From an uncultured Muribaculaceae bacterium (GTDB lineage Bacteria; Bacteroidota; Bacteroidia; Bacteroidales; Muribaculaceae), in assembly GCA_910585755.1 (NCBI GenBank), contig CAJUFH010000015.1, positions 1 to 57,817 of the forward strand: DNA of 57,817 nt. The letters run 5' to 3'. The notes beneath the pieces are model-generated. The model saw nothing but the letters and a program-made list of their open reading frames with translations, ran no database searches and was not told the DNA's origin. A program made the position numbers and the translations under genes. Positions 1 through 8,027 of this stretch are shown one piece after another (position 1 is the stretch's first letter; every line of letters starts with the position of its first letter).

Positions 1-70
1 TTAACACTCTAATCTCCCGATTTTAACATATGCACCGGAAATTCGGCTTGACCCGGAATATCTTGACCTT

Positions 71-1471
71 ATGTCGGAGTACAAGCTGAATGTCTTTCAG
101 TGGCATCTTACCGACAAACCCGCCTGGCGCATCGAAAGCCGTTGTCATCCGATTCTTAACGACGGCCGATTCCAACGGCCTGGGCGAGACCAGGGGTGTT
201 ATTATACCTATGACCAGATAAGGGAGATATTTGACTATGCCGCACAGCGCGGAATCCAGGTCATTCCTGAAATCGATATGCCGGGCCACAGCGACTTTTT
301 CCGTACGGCATTCGGTTTCACGATGGAAACCGAGGAGGGACGTAAGATCCTTGAAGAGTGTCTGACGGAATTTTTCGATGAAATACCGCGGTCGATTTGT
401 CCCTATGTCCATATCGGTTCCGACGAGGTTCATATCTCCAATCCCAAGGAATTTATGGATTGGGCGCAGACATTTGTGAGAAAGAATGGACGCCGGACCT
501 TATGCTGGGATCCCGGATTGGACGCCGACAGCCTTACCATCCGGCAGTTCTGGCGCGACGGCAATCCGGGCAAGATTGAGTATCCCAAGGAGGTGCCTTT
601 TGTGGATTCAGGGATGGGATATTTAAACTACTATGATCCCCTTCTGATGCCTGCGAAAATCTATTTTCATACTCCCTGTGGCAAAGGTTATGCCGACGAT
701 TGCGCTCTCGGAGGAATAATCTGCCTTTGGAACGATGTGCGCGTCTCGGACAAAGACCTTGTCGCCCCTCATAGCGGGATGGCGGGGGGCATCTTGGCCT
801 TTGCCGAAAGATTCTGGAACGGGGGAGCGACTTCTGACAAATGGGTCGGAACTATCCTGCCGGAAGCTGGCAGCGATGCGATGAGTGGCTTCGAGGAATT
901 TCAGAGAAGGATGTCGGCGCATAAGGATAGATGGCTGGGCAGGGAACTGTCGTACTGGGATCCTGTACGCGCTACTCCGTGGCAGTTGGAAATATCGGCT
1001 GATTCAGTGAAAGCATCATTTGAAGTGTACGGAGATGTCCTGGACTTAAACGAGCTGTGCGCCCGCCGCGGTATAGGACCCAACATAATGGCGGAATGTC
1101 GCCTGACCCGCACTATTGAGTGTGCCGCGGATACGGTTGCGCGTTACCGCATAGGATTTGATGCTCCCGCGCGTTCAAACCGCATATCCGACGGGATACC
1201 GCAGCAGGGAAAATGGGAAAATTCCGGGGTAATAAAAGTCAACGGGCAGGAGGTACTACCTCCCGTATGGCTTGAACCCGGACTGTATAGATACCACTAC
1301 AATACCTGGGCCAAACCGGAAGAGGAGCTGCCGTATACCGATGAGCAGCTCTATTGGATGAGGGAGCCCATATCCGTGCCTTTGAAAAAAGGTAGTAATA
1401 TAGTTTCGGTTTCGTTACGCCGCCATTTCAAGGGACAGCGGTTCCAGTTTGGATTTGTAGAGGCGCAGTAA
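71..1471 (+). CDS. GH20 beta-N-acetylhexosaminidase, 5'-truncated
   Basis: Family 20 glycoside hydrolases remove terminal N-acetylhexosamine from glycans by substrate-assisted catalysis. From the ATG at 71 the protein has the core motifs KLNVFQWHLTD (5-15), WRIE (19-22), VIPEIDMPGH (64-73) and HIGSDE (114-119), whose D118-E119 pair is the catalytic dyad. After the barrel, residues from about 310 on look like a beta-sandwich accessory domain. The reading frame upstream of 71 still reads GH20-like (R-L-D-P-E-Y-L-D-L, 47-70), but a TAA lies in frame at 2-4 and the other two frames also stop within the first 26 bases. The usual N-terminal domain, first barrel strand and substrate-binding Arg are therefore absent. 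It is either a 5'-truncated remnant or broken at the window edge. The family call is firm; activity is doubtful. It converges on the EamA gene with a gap of 9 bases. Confidence 0.85.
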   Translation: MSEYKLNVFQWHLTDKPAWRIESRCHPILNDGRFQRPGRDQGCYYTYDQIREIFDYAAQRGIQVIPEIDMPGHSDFFRTAFGFTMETEEGRKILEECLTEFFDEIPRSICPYVHIGSDEVHISNPKEFMDWAQTFVRKNGRRTLCWDPGLDADSLTIRQFWRDGNPGKIEYPKEVPFVDSGMGYLNYYDPLLMPAKIYFHTPCGKGYADDCALGGIICLWNDVRVSDKDLVAPHSGMAGGILAFAERFWNGGATSDKWVGTILPEAGSDAMSGFEEFQRRMSAHKDRWLGRELSYWDPVRATPWQLEISADSVKASFEVYGDVLDLNELCARRGIGPNIMAECRLTRTIECAADTVARYRIGFDAPARSNRISDGIPQQGKWENSGVIKVNGQEVLPPVWLEPGLYRYHYNTWAKPEEELPYTDEQLYWMREPISVPLKKGSNIVSVSLRRHFKGQRFQFGFVEAQ

Positions 1472-1480
1472 CTTCCGGGT

Positions 1481-2446
1481 TCAATCTCTTCTGGCATCGC
1501 GCATCGTCATATAGTCGCCAAGCCACAACCCGCCGATAATCATCACGCAGCCGACGCAACTCAGCAGCGTGATCGGGTCGTGGAGCGAGGGGAGCACCGC
1601 GGCGATAATCATCGTGACAATCGGCTGTATGTAAAGATAGTTGTTCGTCGTAATGGCCCCGAGTTTCCCCATGACGTATGCCCACAGGATATAGCTGAGC
1701 ATCGAGCAAAGAATACCGAGGAACGCGATATTAAGAAGCACCTCGGGCCGGATCAGGTTTTCCAGCGTGGTCGCCGGCTCGTTGGAAATCAACCAGAAGG
1801 GGAGGGCGGTTATCAATCCGTAGAAGAAAGTTTTCCGGGTTATGAACTGGGCGGTGTACAGAGCGTTGAGCTTTCTAAGTACCAAAGAATAGACAGCCCA
1901 CGAAACAGACGCGCTAAGGGCGAGCATATTGCCTATGAAAGCGTACACGGCGGACCCGGAGCTTTCATCGCTCTCCGGCAGGCCGTCCTTAAAGACGATA
2001 CATCCGACTCCGCAGAGGGCGATAATCGAACCGAGGTACACCCATTTGCCGGGGCGTTCCGTTCGGTAAAGCGCGCCAATCAGGAGGGTTGTGAGGAGCG
2101 GGGACAGCGAGGTAATCATCGACACGTCGGAAACCCGTGTGTACTCGACAGCCGTGTTTTCAGCGATAAAATAAATTGAGCTTCCGCACAGGCCGCAGAC
2201 TGCGAAAAGCAGTTCGTCGCGCCAGTTGCGGGCCCATAGCCTGTCGTGGCAGATTATGAGGAGGAGGATATATGCGAGAATGAAACGGTATATGTATATT
2301 TCTATCGGACCGAGCGCGTGGTTGATCAGCACTTTGGTGGCTACGAACGAACCGCCCCACATAGTTACAACCAAAAGAGCGCCGAGATGGCACAGCAGCA
2401 AGGTCTTTTTCGATGGACCGACTTTACCTGGAGACAAAGACGACAT
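1481..2446 (-). CDS. EamA/DMT-family permease
   Basis: A 321-residue inner-membrane protein of the drug/metabolite transporter superfamily, which exports small metabolites or amino acids. About ten hydrophobic segments form two EamA repeats, roughly residues 18-150 and 165-305. The first has the family-typical WGGSFVATK near residue 30 and a conserved Y-T-x-x-S-x-x-S-x-I-x-S-x-x-P-L stretch near 125-140. A short hydrophilic tail precedes the first helix, so the ATG at 2446 is reasonable. The substrate cannot be read from sequence. It stands alone: it converges on the GH20 gene and diverges from the OmpA lipoprotein across a 293-base gap, where a weak TAAATTCG (-7-like) lies at 2503-2510 on this strand. 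Confidence 0.85.
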   Translation of the reverse strand: MSSLSPGKVGPSKKTLLLCHLGALLVVTMWGGSFVATKVLINHALGPIEIYIYRFILAYILLLIICHDRLWARNWRDELLFAVCGLCGSSIYFIAENTAVEYTRVSDVSMITSLSPLLTTLLIGALYRTERPGKWVYLGSIIALCGVGCIVFKDGLPESDESSGSAVYAFIGNMLALSASVSWAVYSLVLRKLNALYTAQFITRKTFFYGLITALPFWLISNEPATTLENLIRPEVLLNIAFLGILCSMLSYILWAYVMGKLGAITTNNYLYIQPIVTMIIAAVLPSLHDPITLLSCVGCVMIIGGLWLGDYMTMRDARRD

Positions 2447-2647
2447 ACAGATTCGCGGTTATAGTGATTCGCGATGGTGAATAATCGCGTTTAAACTTGT
2501 TGCGAATTTACGAAATATCCGCCAAATTTCCATAAACCGCTTAACAATTTTTTCCAATGATTGTTTCTATAAATATGGTGTACGCTGACTCAGAGGCAGT
2601 CTTCCGCGATAATTTGTCGCGGATTAACAATATTCAAAAAAAAGTGT

Positions 2648-2655
2648 TAACTTTG
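2648..2655 (+). promoter_or_regulatory. -7 box for OmpA lipoprotein
   Basis: TAACTTTG matches the Bacteroidota housekeeping -7 element (TAnnTTTG), about 85 bases before the ATG at 2740. No good -33 TTTG is present at the expected spacing. The rest of 2447-2647 is AT-rich with no gene seen. Confidence 0.55.
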
Positions 2656-2739
2656 CATTCAGCCAGTTTCGCGCAAGCGTTATTAATATGGCTTCAACGC
2701 GATAAACTTGACATAAATAACAATAACAACTAAAACGCA

Positions 2740-3435
2740 ATGAAATCAGCTAAGACTCTAATGATTGGCGCATTATGCGCCGGGATGTTACTGACGGGAT
2801 GTAACTCGATGACAAATACCGGCAAAGGCGCCCTCATCGGCGGTGGCGGCGGCGGCGCTCTCGGTGCCGGTATCGGCGCTCTCATCGGAGGCGGCAAGGG
2901 TGCCGCTATTGGCGCTGCTGTCGGGGCCGCTGTCGGAACCGGCGCGGGAGCTCTCATCGGCAAGAAGATGGACAAGCAGAAAGCAGAGCTGGAGAAGCAG
3001 CTCAAAGATGCCCAGGTGCAGACTGTCGAAGACCAGAACGGTCTCACGGCGATCCGCGTGACCTTCCCCGGGGGTATTCTTTTCCCCACCAACGGCACTA
3101 CTCTGAACCAGTCCGCCAAGACCGACCTTTCCCAGTTCGCCGCGTCGCTTCGCCAGAATCCCGATACAAACGTGCAGATTTACGGCTTCACCGACAACAC
3201 AGGCTCCATGGAGGTCAATACCCGTGTAGCTAACGGCCGCGCCGCCGCTGTGCTGAGCTACCTGTCGAATGCCGGAGTGTCTCCCACCCGTCTTACCTCG
3301 CAGGGTATTCCTATGGCCGACTACGTTGCCTCCAACGATACCGCCGCGGGCCGCGCGCAGAACCGCCGCGTTGAAATCTACATCACCGCTGACAAGAACA
3401 TGATCCAGCAGGCCGAGGCCGGCACCCTCCAGTAA
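2740..3435 (+). CDS. Glycine-zipper OmpA-family lipoprotein
   Basis: A 231-residue envelope lipoprotein. A signal peptide ends in the lipobox LLTGC (Cys21). A Gly/Ala-rich glycine-zipper segment follows (about 29-80, with repeated GALIGGG and AAIGAAVG), then a charged helix (about 82-100), then a C-terminal OmpA-like peptidoglycan-binding domain (about 110-220) with LFPTNGTTL, the NVQIYGFTDNTGS loop and NRRVEIYI. This matches the YiaD-type layout, in which a membrane-associated zipper is joined to a wall-binding domain, so it probably tethers outer membrane to peptidoglycan. It is monocistronic, with its own -7 box and a strong terminator 26 bases downstream. Confidence 0.9.
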   Translation: MKSAKTLMIGALCAGMLLTGCNSMTNTGKGALIGGGGGGALGAGIGALIGGGKGAAIGAAVGAAVGTGAGALIGKKMDKQKAELEKQLKDAQVQTVEDQNGLTAIRVTFPGGILFPTNGTTLNQSAKTDLSQFAASLRQNPDTNVQIYGFTDNTGSMEVNTRVANGRAAAVLSYLSNAGVSPTRLTSQGIPMADYVASNDTAAGRAQNRRVEIYITADKNMIQQAEAGTLQ

Positions 3436-3460
3436 TCCTGCTGGCGGATACCGGTATAAA

Positions 3461-3494
3461 ATGAAAGGCCGCTCTTTGCAGAGCGGCCTTTCAT
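3461..3494. terminator. Bidirectional terminator between ompA-like gene and prs
   Basis: Perfect 14-base inverted repeat (3461-3474 with 3481-3494) around the loop TTTGCA. It is followed by T-rich sequence on the + strand and preceded by A-rich sequence, so it can end both convergent genes. Confidence 0.9.
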
Positions 3495-3534
3495 TTTCGC
3501 CATATTCAATTGTGATTAATCGCCGGTAACTCGT

Positions 3535-4476
3535 TTAGATGAGATACTGCGACGAGATTGATTCATTGTTGTGGACGCGGCGGATTGTGTCGGCGAACAT
3601 TTTCGCTACCGAAAGGATTGTCGCCTTGGGGCAGTCTTTATGGAAGGGGATAGAGTTCGTGAAGATTATTTCCTCCAACGCGCAATTGTTGACGCGCTCG
3701 GTAGCGGGGTCGCTCATGATAGCGTGAGACGCGAGGGCGCGCACGCTCTTCGCTCCGTTTTCCATCATCAGGTCTGCCGCCTTGGTGATAGTGCCGGCAG
3801 TGTCGACCATGTCGTCGATAAGTATGACGTTTTTGTCCTTGACATCACCAATGACTGTCATCGAAGCGACCACGTTGGCTTTAGCGCGCTGTTTGTGGCA
3901 CAGCACAAGGGGGACGTTCAGATATTTGGCGTAATTGTTAGCACGCTTCGCACCTCCGACATCCGGGGTGGCAATCACGAGGTTGTCGAGATGGAGGCTC
4001 TCGATATACGGGAGGAACACACTGGAACCATAAAGGTGGTCGACAGGCACATTGAAGAATCCCTGAATCTGGTCGGCGTGGAGGTCCATCGTAATCACGC
4101 GGTCGACACCGGCGGCAACCAGCAGGTCGCTGACGAGTTTGGCCGCGATGGAAACGCGGGGCTTGTCCTTACGGTCCTGGCGCGCCCACCCGAAATAGGG
4201 CATCACCGCGATAACCGACTTGGCCGAAGCTCGCTTGGCCGCGTCAATCATCAGCAACAGTTCCATAAGATTGTCGCAGTTGGGGAAAGTTGACTGCACG
4301 AGGTACACCTCGCAGCCGCGGATGGATTCCTCAAACGACACCTCGAACTCGCCGTCGGCGAAATGCTGGATGTTCATCTTGCCCAGCTCGATGCCGAGTT
4401 CCTTGCAGATTTCCTCACCCATGTAGCGCGACTTCGTGCCGGCAAAGACTTTGATAGGGGGTAACAGAGCGTTCAT
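3535..4476 (-). CDS. prs: Ribose-phosphate pyrophosphokinase
   Basis: Makes PRPP from ribose 5-phosphate and ATP for purine, pyrimidine, His and Trp synthesis in the cytosol. The 313-residue protein has the usual length. It shows the N-terminal IKVFAGTKSRYMGEEI, the ATP loop YFGWARQDRKDKPR, the metal/ribose motif ITMDLHADQIQGFF and the PRPP loop ILIDDMVDTAGTI. The frame is open back to 4557, but the ATG at 4476 is preferred: family similarity begins there, and a -7 box (4501-4508) lies inside the longer version. The gene is monocistronic and ends at the bidirectional terminator it shares with the OmpA-like gene. Confidence 0.95.
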   Translation of the reverse strand: MNALLPPIKVFAGTKSRYMGEEICKELGIELGKMNIQHFADGEFEVSFEESIRGCEVYLVQSTFPNCDNLMELLLMIDAAKRASAKSVIAVMPYFGWARQDRKDKPRVSIAAKLVSDLLVAAGVDRVITMDLHADQIQGFFNVPVDHLYGSSVFLPYIESLHLDNLVIATPDVGGAKRANNYAKYLNVPLVLCHKQRAKANVVASMTVIGDVKDKNVILIDDMVDTAGTITKAADLMMENGAKSVRALASHAIMSDPATERVNNCALEEIIFTNSIPFHKDCPKATILSVAKMFADTIRRVHNNESISSQYLI

Positions 4477-4500
4477 ATATAGTTTTGAAAATGGTAGTGC

Positions 4501-4508
4501 AAAGTTAG
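4501..4508 (-). promoter_or_regulatory. -7 box for prs
   Basis: On the minus strand this reads TAACTTTG, about 24 bases before the prs ATG at 4476. A TTTG lies upstream (4525-4528), but the gap is only 16 bases instead of 19-20. It decides the prs start. Confidence 0.6.
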
Positions 4509-4557
4509 ACATTATTATCGGAACAAACCTTGGGAAACGCCAAGATTTTCTCAACAA

Positions 4558-6306
4558 TTATTCTTCTGCCGTTTTGTCTTTCTCCGGAATATTGAGAGCC
4601 GCCGGGGCAGCCTTGAATTTCCAGACAACCGCTCCCCAGGGGGCGAGATGGACCTTGAAGGGGTGTTCTGCGGAAACAGTCTTGCGCGCTTTCTTGCCGG
4701 AAATCAGCTCAGTGCACGACCGGGCGCCCTCCCTGATGCCGTACATATCCAGAGCGAGCTCAGGTATACGGATTTTCTGCTCGCGGGCCTCGGCTGAGAA
4801 ATTGACGGCAATAAGCAGTACCTCGTCGCCATAGCGGCGCAGGAAGGCGTAACAGGTATGGGGATTGAAATCTTCGGGGCAGTCCATGTTGACATACATC
4901 AGGTCGAAGAACTCTCCCTGGCTTAGCGCCTTTTCCGAATTAAGGAGCCGCAGGATATGGCCGTAGAGATCGCGCAGGCTTTTCTCGTGGGGGGCGAGCT
5001 GTCCGCCGTCGGCAGCCCCTCCGTTGAGCCAGCGGCGCAGAGAGGGGATGCTCCAATAATCGAAAATAGTGGTGCGGCCGTCGCGTCCGCTGAATCCTTC
5101 GGCATCCTCGGCCTTCTCTCCGACTTCCTGCCCGGCGTAGATCATGAACGGGGCGTTGGAAATCATCGAACTGACAACCAACGACGGAAGCACCTTGGCG
5201 GCATCTCCGGCATACTGCCGGGATGCGAAGCGCTGTTCGTCGTGATTCTCAAGGAAGTTCAGCATGCGGTGGCCGATGCCGTCGATGCGCTGCCAGCAGT
5301 CGGTTATGCGCGCCGCCGAATGATTCCAGCATTGTACGGCCCTGAGAGTGTCATAGAGATTTACCTTGTCATAAAGGTAATCGAAACAGCCCCGCTCAAG
5401 GAAGTCGCGGTATTGGCCGACATCGTAAATCTCAGCGATAAAGATGAGGTCGGGGTTGACTTCCTTAACCTGCGGTATGGCCCAGTTCCAGAACTCGACC
5501 GGCACCATAAACACCATGTCGCAGCGGAAGCCGTCAATCCCTTTCGACGCCCAGTAGCGGAGAATATGCAGCATCTTGAACCAGGTCGGAGGAATCGGGT
5601 CGAAATGGCGGCTCCCGTCGCCGTAGTCGACCCCGTAGTTCAGCTTCACCGTCTCATACCAGTCGTTGCGGCAGGGAAACGCGTTGAAGCAATCGTTGCC
5701 AGAAGCCTTAGCGGGGAACTCCACGTACCCGTCAATCGGGAACTGCGGCTCGAACTGCTGACGCGGAATATAGTAGTAGTTATTCGTCCGGGAGAAAAAT
5801 TTAGTACTATCATCTCCCTTCCCGAGGTCCTCGATTCCGGCGGGTGCGACATCGGAGTGGTACCTTCGCGCGACGTGATTCGGGACGAAATCGATAATGA
5901 CCTTCATGCCGGCCTTGTGGGTGCGCTTGACAAGGGCTTCAAATTCCTTAATGCGGGCGGGAACGTCAACCGCTATGTCCGGGTCAATGTCGTAATAATC
6001 GGAAATCGCATACGGCGAACCGGCTTTGCCCTTGACTACCGAGGGGTTGTCCGGGATAATGCCGAACCGCGAGTAGTCCGTCGCGTGGGCGTGCTCTATG
6101 ACGCCGGTATACCATACATGAGTGATGCCCAATCCCCGTATCTCGTCGAGAACGCGGGGGGTAATATCGTTCATTTTGCCGCAGCCGTTGGTTGCCATAT
6201 CTCCGTCGGGCACACAACTGTCGCAGGTGTTGCCGAACAGGCGCGGAATCATCTGATAGATAACGGGCTTTTTGGCAGTCTTTGTTCTGGTGGTTTTTGA
6301 GGCCAT
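4558..6306 (-). CDS. GH13 alpha-amylase family protein
   Basis: A 582-residue alpha-glucan hydrolase or transglycosylase. All four GH13 regions are visible: VIIDFVPNH (136-144), GFRCDMVF with nucleophile Asp263 (259-266), FIAE with acid/base Glu292, and ENHDEQ with Asp356. A beta-sandwich C-terminal domain follows (about 480-565). There is no signal peptide; the N-terminus is Lys/Thr-rich (K-T-T-R-T-K-T-A-K-K), so a cytosolic enzyme is likely, perhaps for glycogen or maltodextrin turnover. The exact specificity is not readable. It is upstream of prs on the same strand with 81 bases between, and prs has its own promoter. Confidence 0.9.
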   Translation of the reverse strand: MASKTTRTKTAKKPVIYQMIPRLFGNTCDSCVPDGDMATNGCGKMNDITPRVLDEIRGLGITHVWYTGVIEHAHATDYSRFGIIPDNPSVVKGKAGSPYAISDYYDIDPDIAVDVPARIKEFEALVKRTHKAGMKVIIDFVPNHVARRYHSDVAPAGIEDLGKGDDSTKFFSRTNNYYYIPRQQFEPQFPIDGYVEFPAKASGNDCFNAFPCRNDWYETVKLNYGVDYGDGSRHFDPIPPTWFKMLHILRYWASKGIDGFRCDMVFMVPVEFWNWAIPQVKEVNPDLIFIAEIYDVGQYRDFLERGCFDYLYDKVNLYDTLRAVQCWNHSAARITDCWQRIDGIGHRMLNFLENHDEQRFASRQYAGDAAKVLPSLVVSSMISNAPFMIYAGQEVGEKAEDAEGFSGRDGRTTIFDYWSIPSLRRWLNGGAADGGQLAPHEKSLRDLYGHILRLLNSEKALSQGEFFDLMYVNMDCPEDFNPHTCYAFLRRYGDEVLLIAVNFSAEAREQKIRIPELALDMYGIREGARSCTELISGKKARKTVSAEHPFKVHLAPWGAVVWKFKAAPAALNIPEKDKTAEE

Positions 6307-6357
6307 TGGTCGGGTGATAGTGATTGGTTAGAGGGAGAGAGGAGTGATGGGAGAGGG

Positions 6358-7158
6358 TCAGAGAGGAGGCGGGGTATGTGCGAGCCAGTCCTTTATCGCC
6401 TTGTGGGCGGCCGCGTAGCCGCTCAGGTAGACTTTTTGAATGTCCTTAAGATTGAAAACCTGATAATTGGCTATGCTCGGAGTCTCGATTACGAGGTCGC
6501 ACATATCCATATCAAGCCGCTGGTTCGACTTCGCCATGAGCGCGTAGGTGCGCATCGCGACATCGAATACCGATTTTTTATATTTATAAGGGGTCATCGG
6601 CGAACAGTTTACGCCGATGAGCACGTCGCACTGTTCGCGGATTATCCATGCCGGGAGGTTGCGAAGAACTCCTCCGTCGACATAATTGATTCCGTCGATT
6701 TTGACAGGCTGGAATACGATGGGTATGGAGCATGACGCCATTACGCGGTCGCCGAGGGGTCCGGAATGGAACTCCGCAGGCACGCCGTGGTCAAGGTCGG
6801 TGGCACCGACGAACGTCGGAATGGAAAGCTGCTCGAGGTTCTCGACTCCGGCATGCTTTACCATGAATTTTTTAAGATTGTTTATTGAGAACAGGCCCCC
6901 TCCGTCGCGGATAGCAAGTTTGCAGAAATCGGTGAATTTAGCTTTGGAGAAAAGAGGCACAAGCTCAGTCGGCGGAACTCCGGCCGCATAAAGCACACCG
7001 GCAATCGAACCGGCAGAGACGCCGGCAATCACGTCGGGTTTGAGACCTGCCTCTTCTATGGCCTGCAGGGCTCCGGCGTGGGCAAAGCCCCTGGCACCAC
7101 CACCGGAAAGGGCGATGCCGAGCCGAAACGGGCGTTTTATTGGTCTGATGTCAGTCAC
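6358..7158 (-). CDS. Patatin-like phospholipase family protein
   Basis: A 266-residue serine hydrolase of the patatin fold, acting on acyl esters of lipids. It has the glycine-rich oxyanion loop SGGGARG (about 19-25), the nucleophile elbow GVSAGS (Ser near 48) and the D-G-G of the catalytic Asp in YVDGGVLRNLP (about 155-165). This is the standard Ser-Asp dyad. No signal peptide or C-terminal barrel is present, so it is of the short RssA/YjjU-like type rather than PlpD. A promoter lies directly upstream (7176-7205). The amylase follows 51 bases downstream on the same strand and may be co-transcribed. Confidence 0.9.
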   Translation of the reverse strand: MTDIRPIKRPFRLGIALSGGGARGFAHAGALQAIEEAGLKPDVIAGVSAGSIAGVLYAAGVPPTELVPLFSKAKFTDFCKLAIRDGGGLFSINNLKKFMVKHAGVENLEQLSIPTFVGATDLDHGVPAEFHSGPLGDRVMASCSIPIVFQPVKIDGINYVDGGVLRNLPAWIIREQCDVLIGVNCSPMTPYKYKKSVFDVAMRTYALMAKSNQRLDMDMCDLVIETPSIANYQVFNLKDIQKVYLSGYAAAHKAIKDWLAHTPPPL

Positions 7159-7175
7159 AACCTAAAACTTTTACG

Positions 7176-7205
7176 CGAAGTTATGAAAAATTTCTTATAC
7201 AGCAA
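7176..7205 (-). promoter_or_regulatory. Promoter for patatin-like gene
   Basis: On the minus strand, TTG (7203-7205), 19 bases, then TAACTTCG (7176-7183). This is a one-mismatch version of the Bacteroidota promoter, ending 18 bases before the ATG. Confidence 0.6.
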
Positions 7206-7276
7206 GGCCGCTCATTTCATTGTTTACCGGCCAAAATCGGTTACAGGGGCAATCCTACGGGGAGTATCAATGTCAA

Positions 7277-7310
7277 CGGAGCCGCGTCATACTTTAATGG
7301 CGCGGCTCCG
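7277..7310 (-). terminator. Putative terminator after small lipoprotein gene
   Basis: Ten-base perfect stem CGGAGCCGCG / CGCGGCTCCG (7277-7286, 7301-7310) with a 14-base loop. It lies just downstream of the minus-strand gene ending at 7352. The T-run is weak. Confidence 0.5.
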
Positions 7311-7351
7311 AAAGATTGTGTCGGCGGCAAAAGCCGCTTATGTGCAAGCGA

Positions 7352-7816
7352 TTAGTTCTTGTCTTTAATCAGACCGCTGACAGTCTGCGTCTCCGGCTGG
7401 GAGGGCAGGTCCTCGGCACTCTCGACAACCCTCATCTTGAAGCTGAAGAACCCGTAGCATATTGGGTAGTCAACGACATAAATCGGGGTCGATATTTCCA
7501 GGAGATAGTCGCCAGGAGTCAGATTCGTAGGAATCTCGAACTCATAAGGACGGGTGTAGGACTGGCCGATCAACGCGCCGTTGATGTAATAGGTCACGAC
7601 ACCCATTCCGCCATCTTTGCCGGAATTGTTGACAAGGGTGAGCTGGTCAACCTTGAGTTCTTCACCTTGGACGACATAGATAATGCCGTCTTCGATAGTG
7701 GCCCCGGAGAAGGTTGCCTGGATGCCGACATCGGGAACCTTGTTATCGTCATCGTCGCAAGAGGCGCAGAGCGCCAGCAGCGGCAACATCAGCAAGCAAT
7801 AGATAATCTTTTTCAT
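7352..7816 (-). CDS. Small surface lipoprotein, function unknown
   Basis: A 154-residue protein with a signal peptide and the lipobox LCASC (Cys20). The Cys is followed at once by four Asp, which resembles the acidic lipoprotein export signal that sends Bacteroidota lipoproteins to the cell surface; surface location is an inference. The rest is beta-rich with an Ig-like pattern (V-V-Q-G-E-E-L-K-V, Y-Y-I-N-G-A, G-D-Y-L-L-E-I) and a polar tail. No enzyme motif is visible and the family is not recognised. It lies alone between a hairpin terminator and the palindromic repeat element. Confidence 0.75.
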   Translation of the reverse strand: MKKIIYCLLMLPLLALCASCDDDDNKVPDVGIQATFSGATIEDGIIYVVQGEELKVDQLTLVNNSGKDGGMGVVTYYINGALIGQSYTRPYEFEIPTNLTPGDYLLEISTPIYVVDYPICYGFFSFKMRVVESAEDLPSQPETQTVSGLIKDKN

Positions 7817-7830
7817 AATCCCTTAGAATA

Positions 7831-8015
7831 TAAGTAACTGTTCAAAATTATTTTATACTAACAGGTCTGATTATTTCAATATTTCTCCGGCAAAATTTTT
7901 GAATCTTTTCCTCTCATCATCAGTCGTGTAGCTCGCTACACTCCTTCTTCTTCGAGAAAAATCTTCTAAAAATTTTCCTCGGACAAATATTAAAATAATT
8001 TCGACCAGTTACTTA
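7831..8015. repeat. Palindromic MITE-like element
   Basis: The ends are inverted copies: TAAGTAACTG at 7831-7840 and CAGTTACTTA at 8006-8015. Inside, the arms continue to match with mismatches (ATTATTTTA, TTTCTCCGG versus its complement, AAAATTTTT). A short central hairpin GTGTAGC-TC-GCTACAC lies at 7926-7941. The left arm has about 23 extra bases, including a second ATTATTTCA-like unit. The element fills the gap between the lipoprotein gene and clpB and codes for nothing. It may also fold in RNA and end clpB transcripts. Confidence 0.7.
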
Positions 8016-8027
8016 GTTGTGTGTCTG

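Noticed and set aside
4957..6300. Long plus-strand open frame of 447 codons opposite the amylase gene
   Set aside because: It mirrors a well-supported GH13 gene with all catalytic motifs; the antisense product has no recognisable domain and arises from codon bias.
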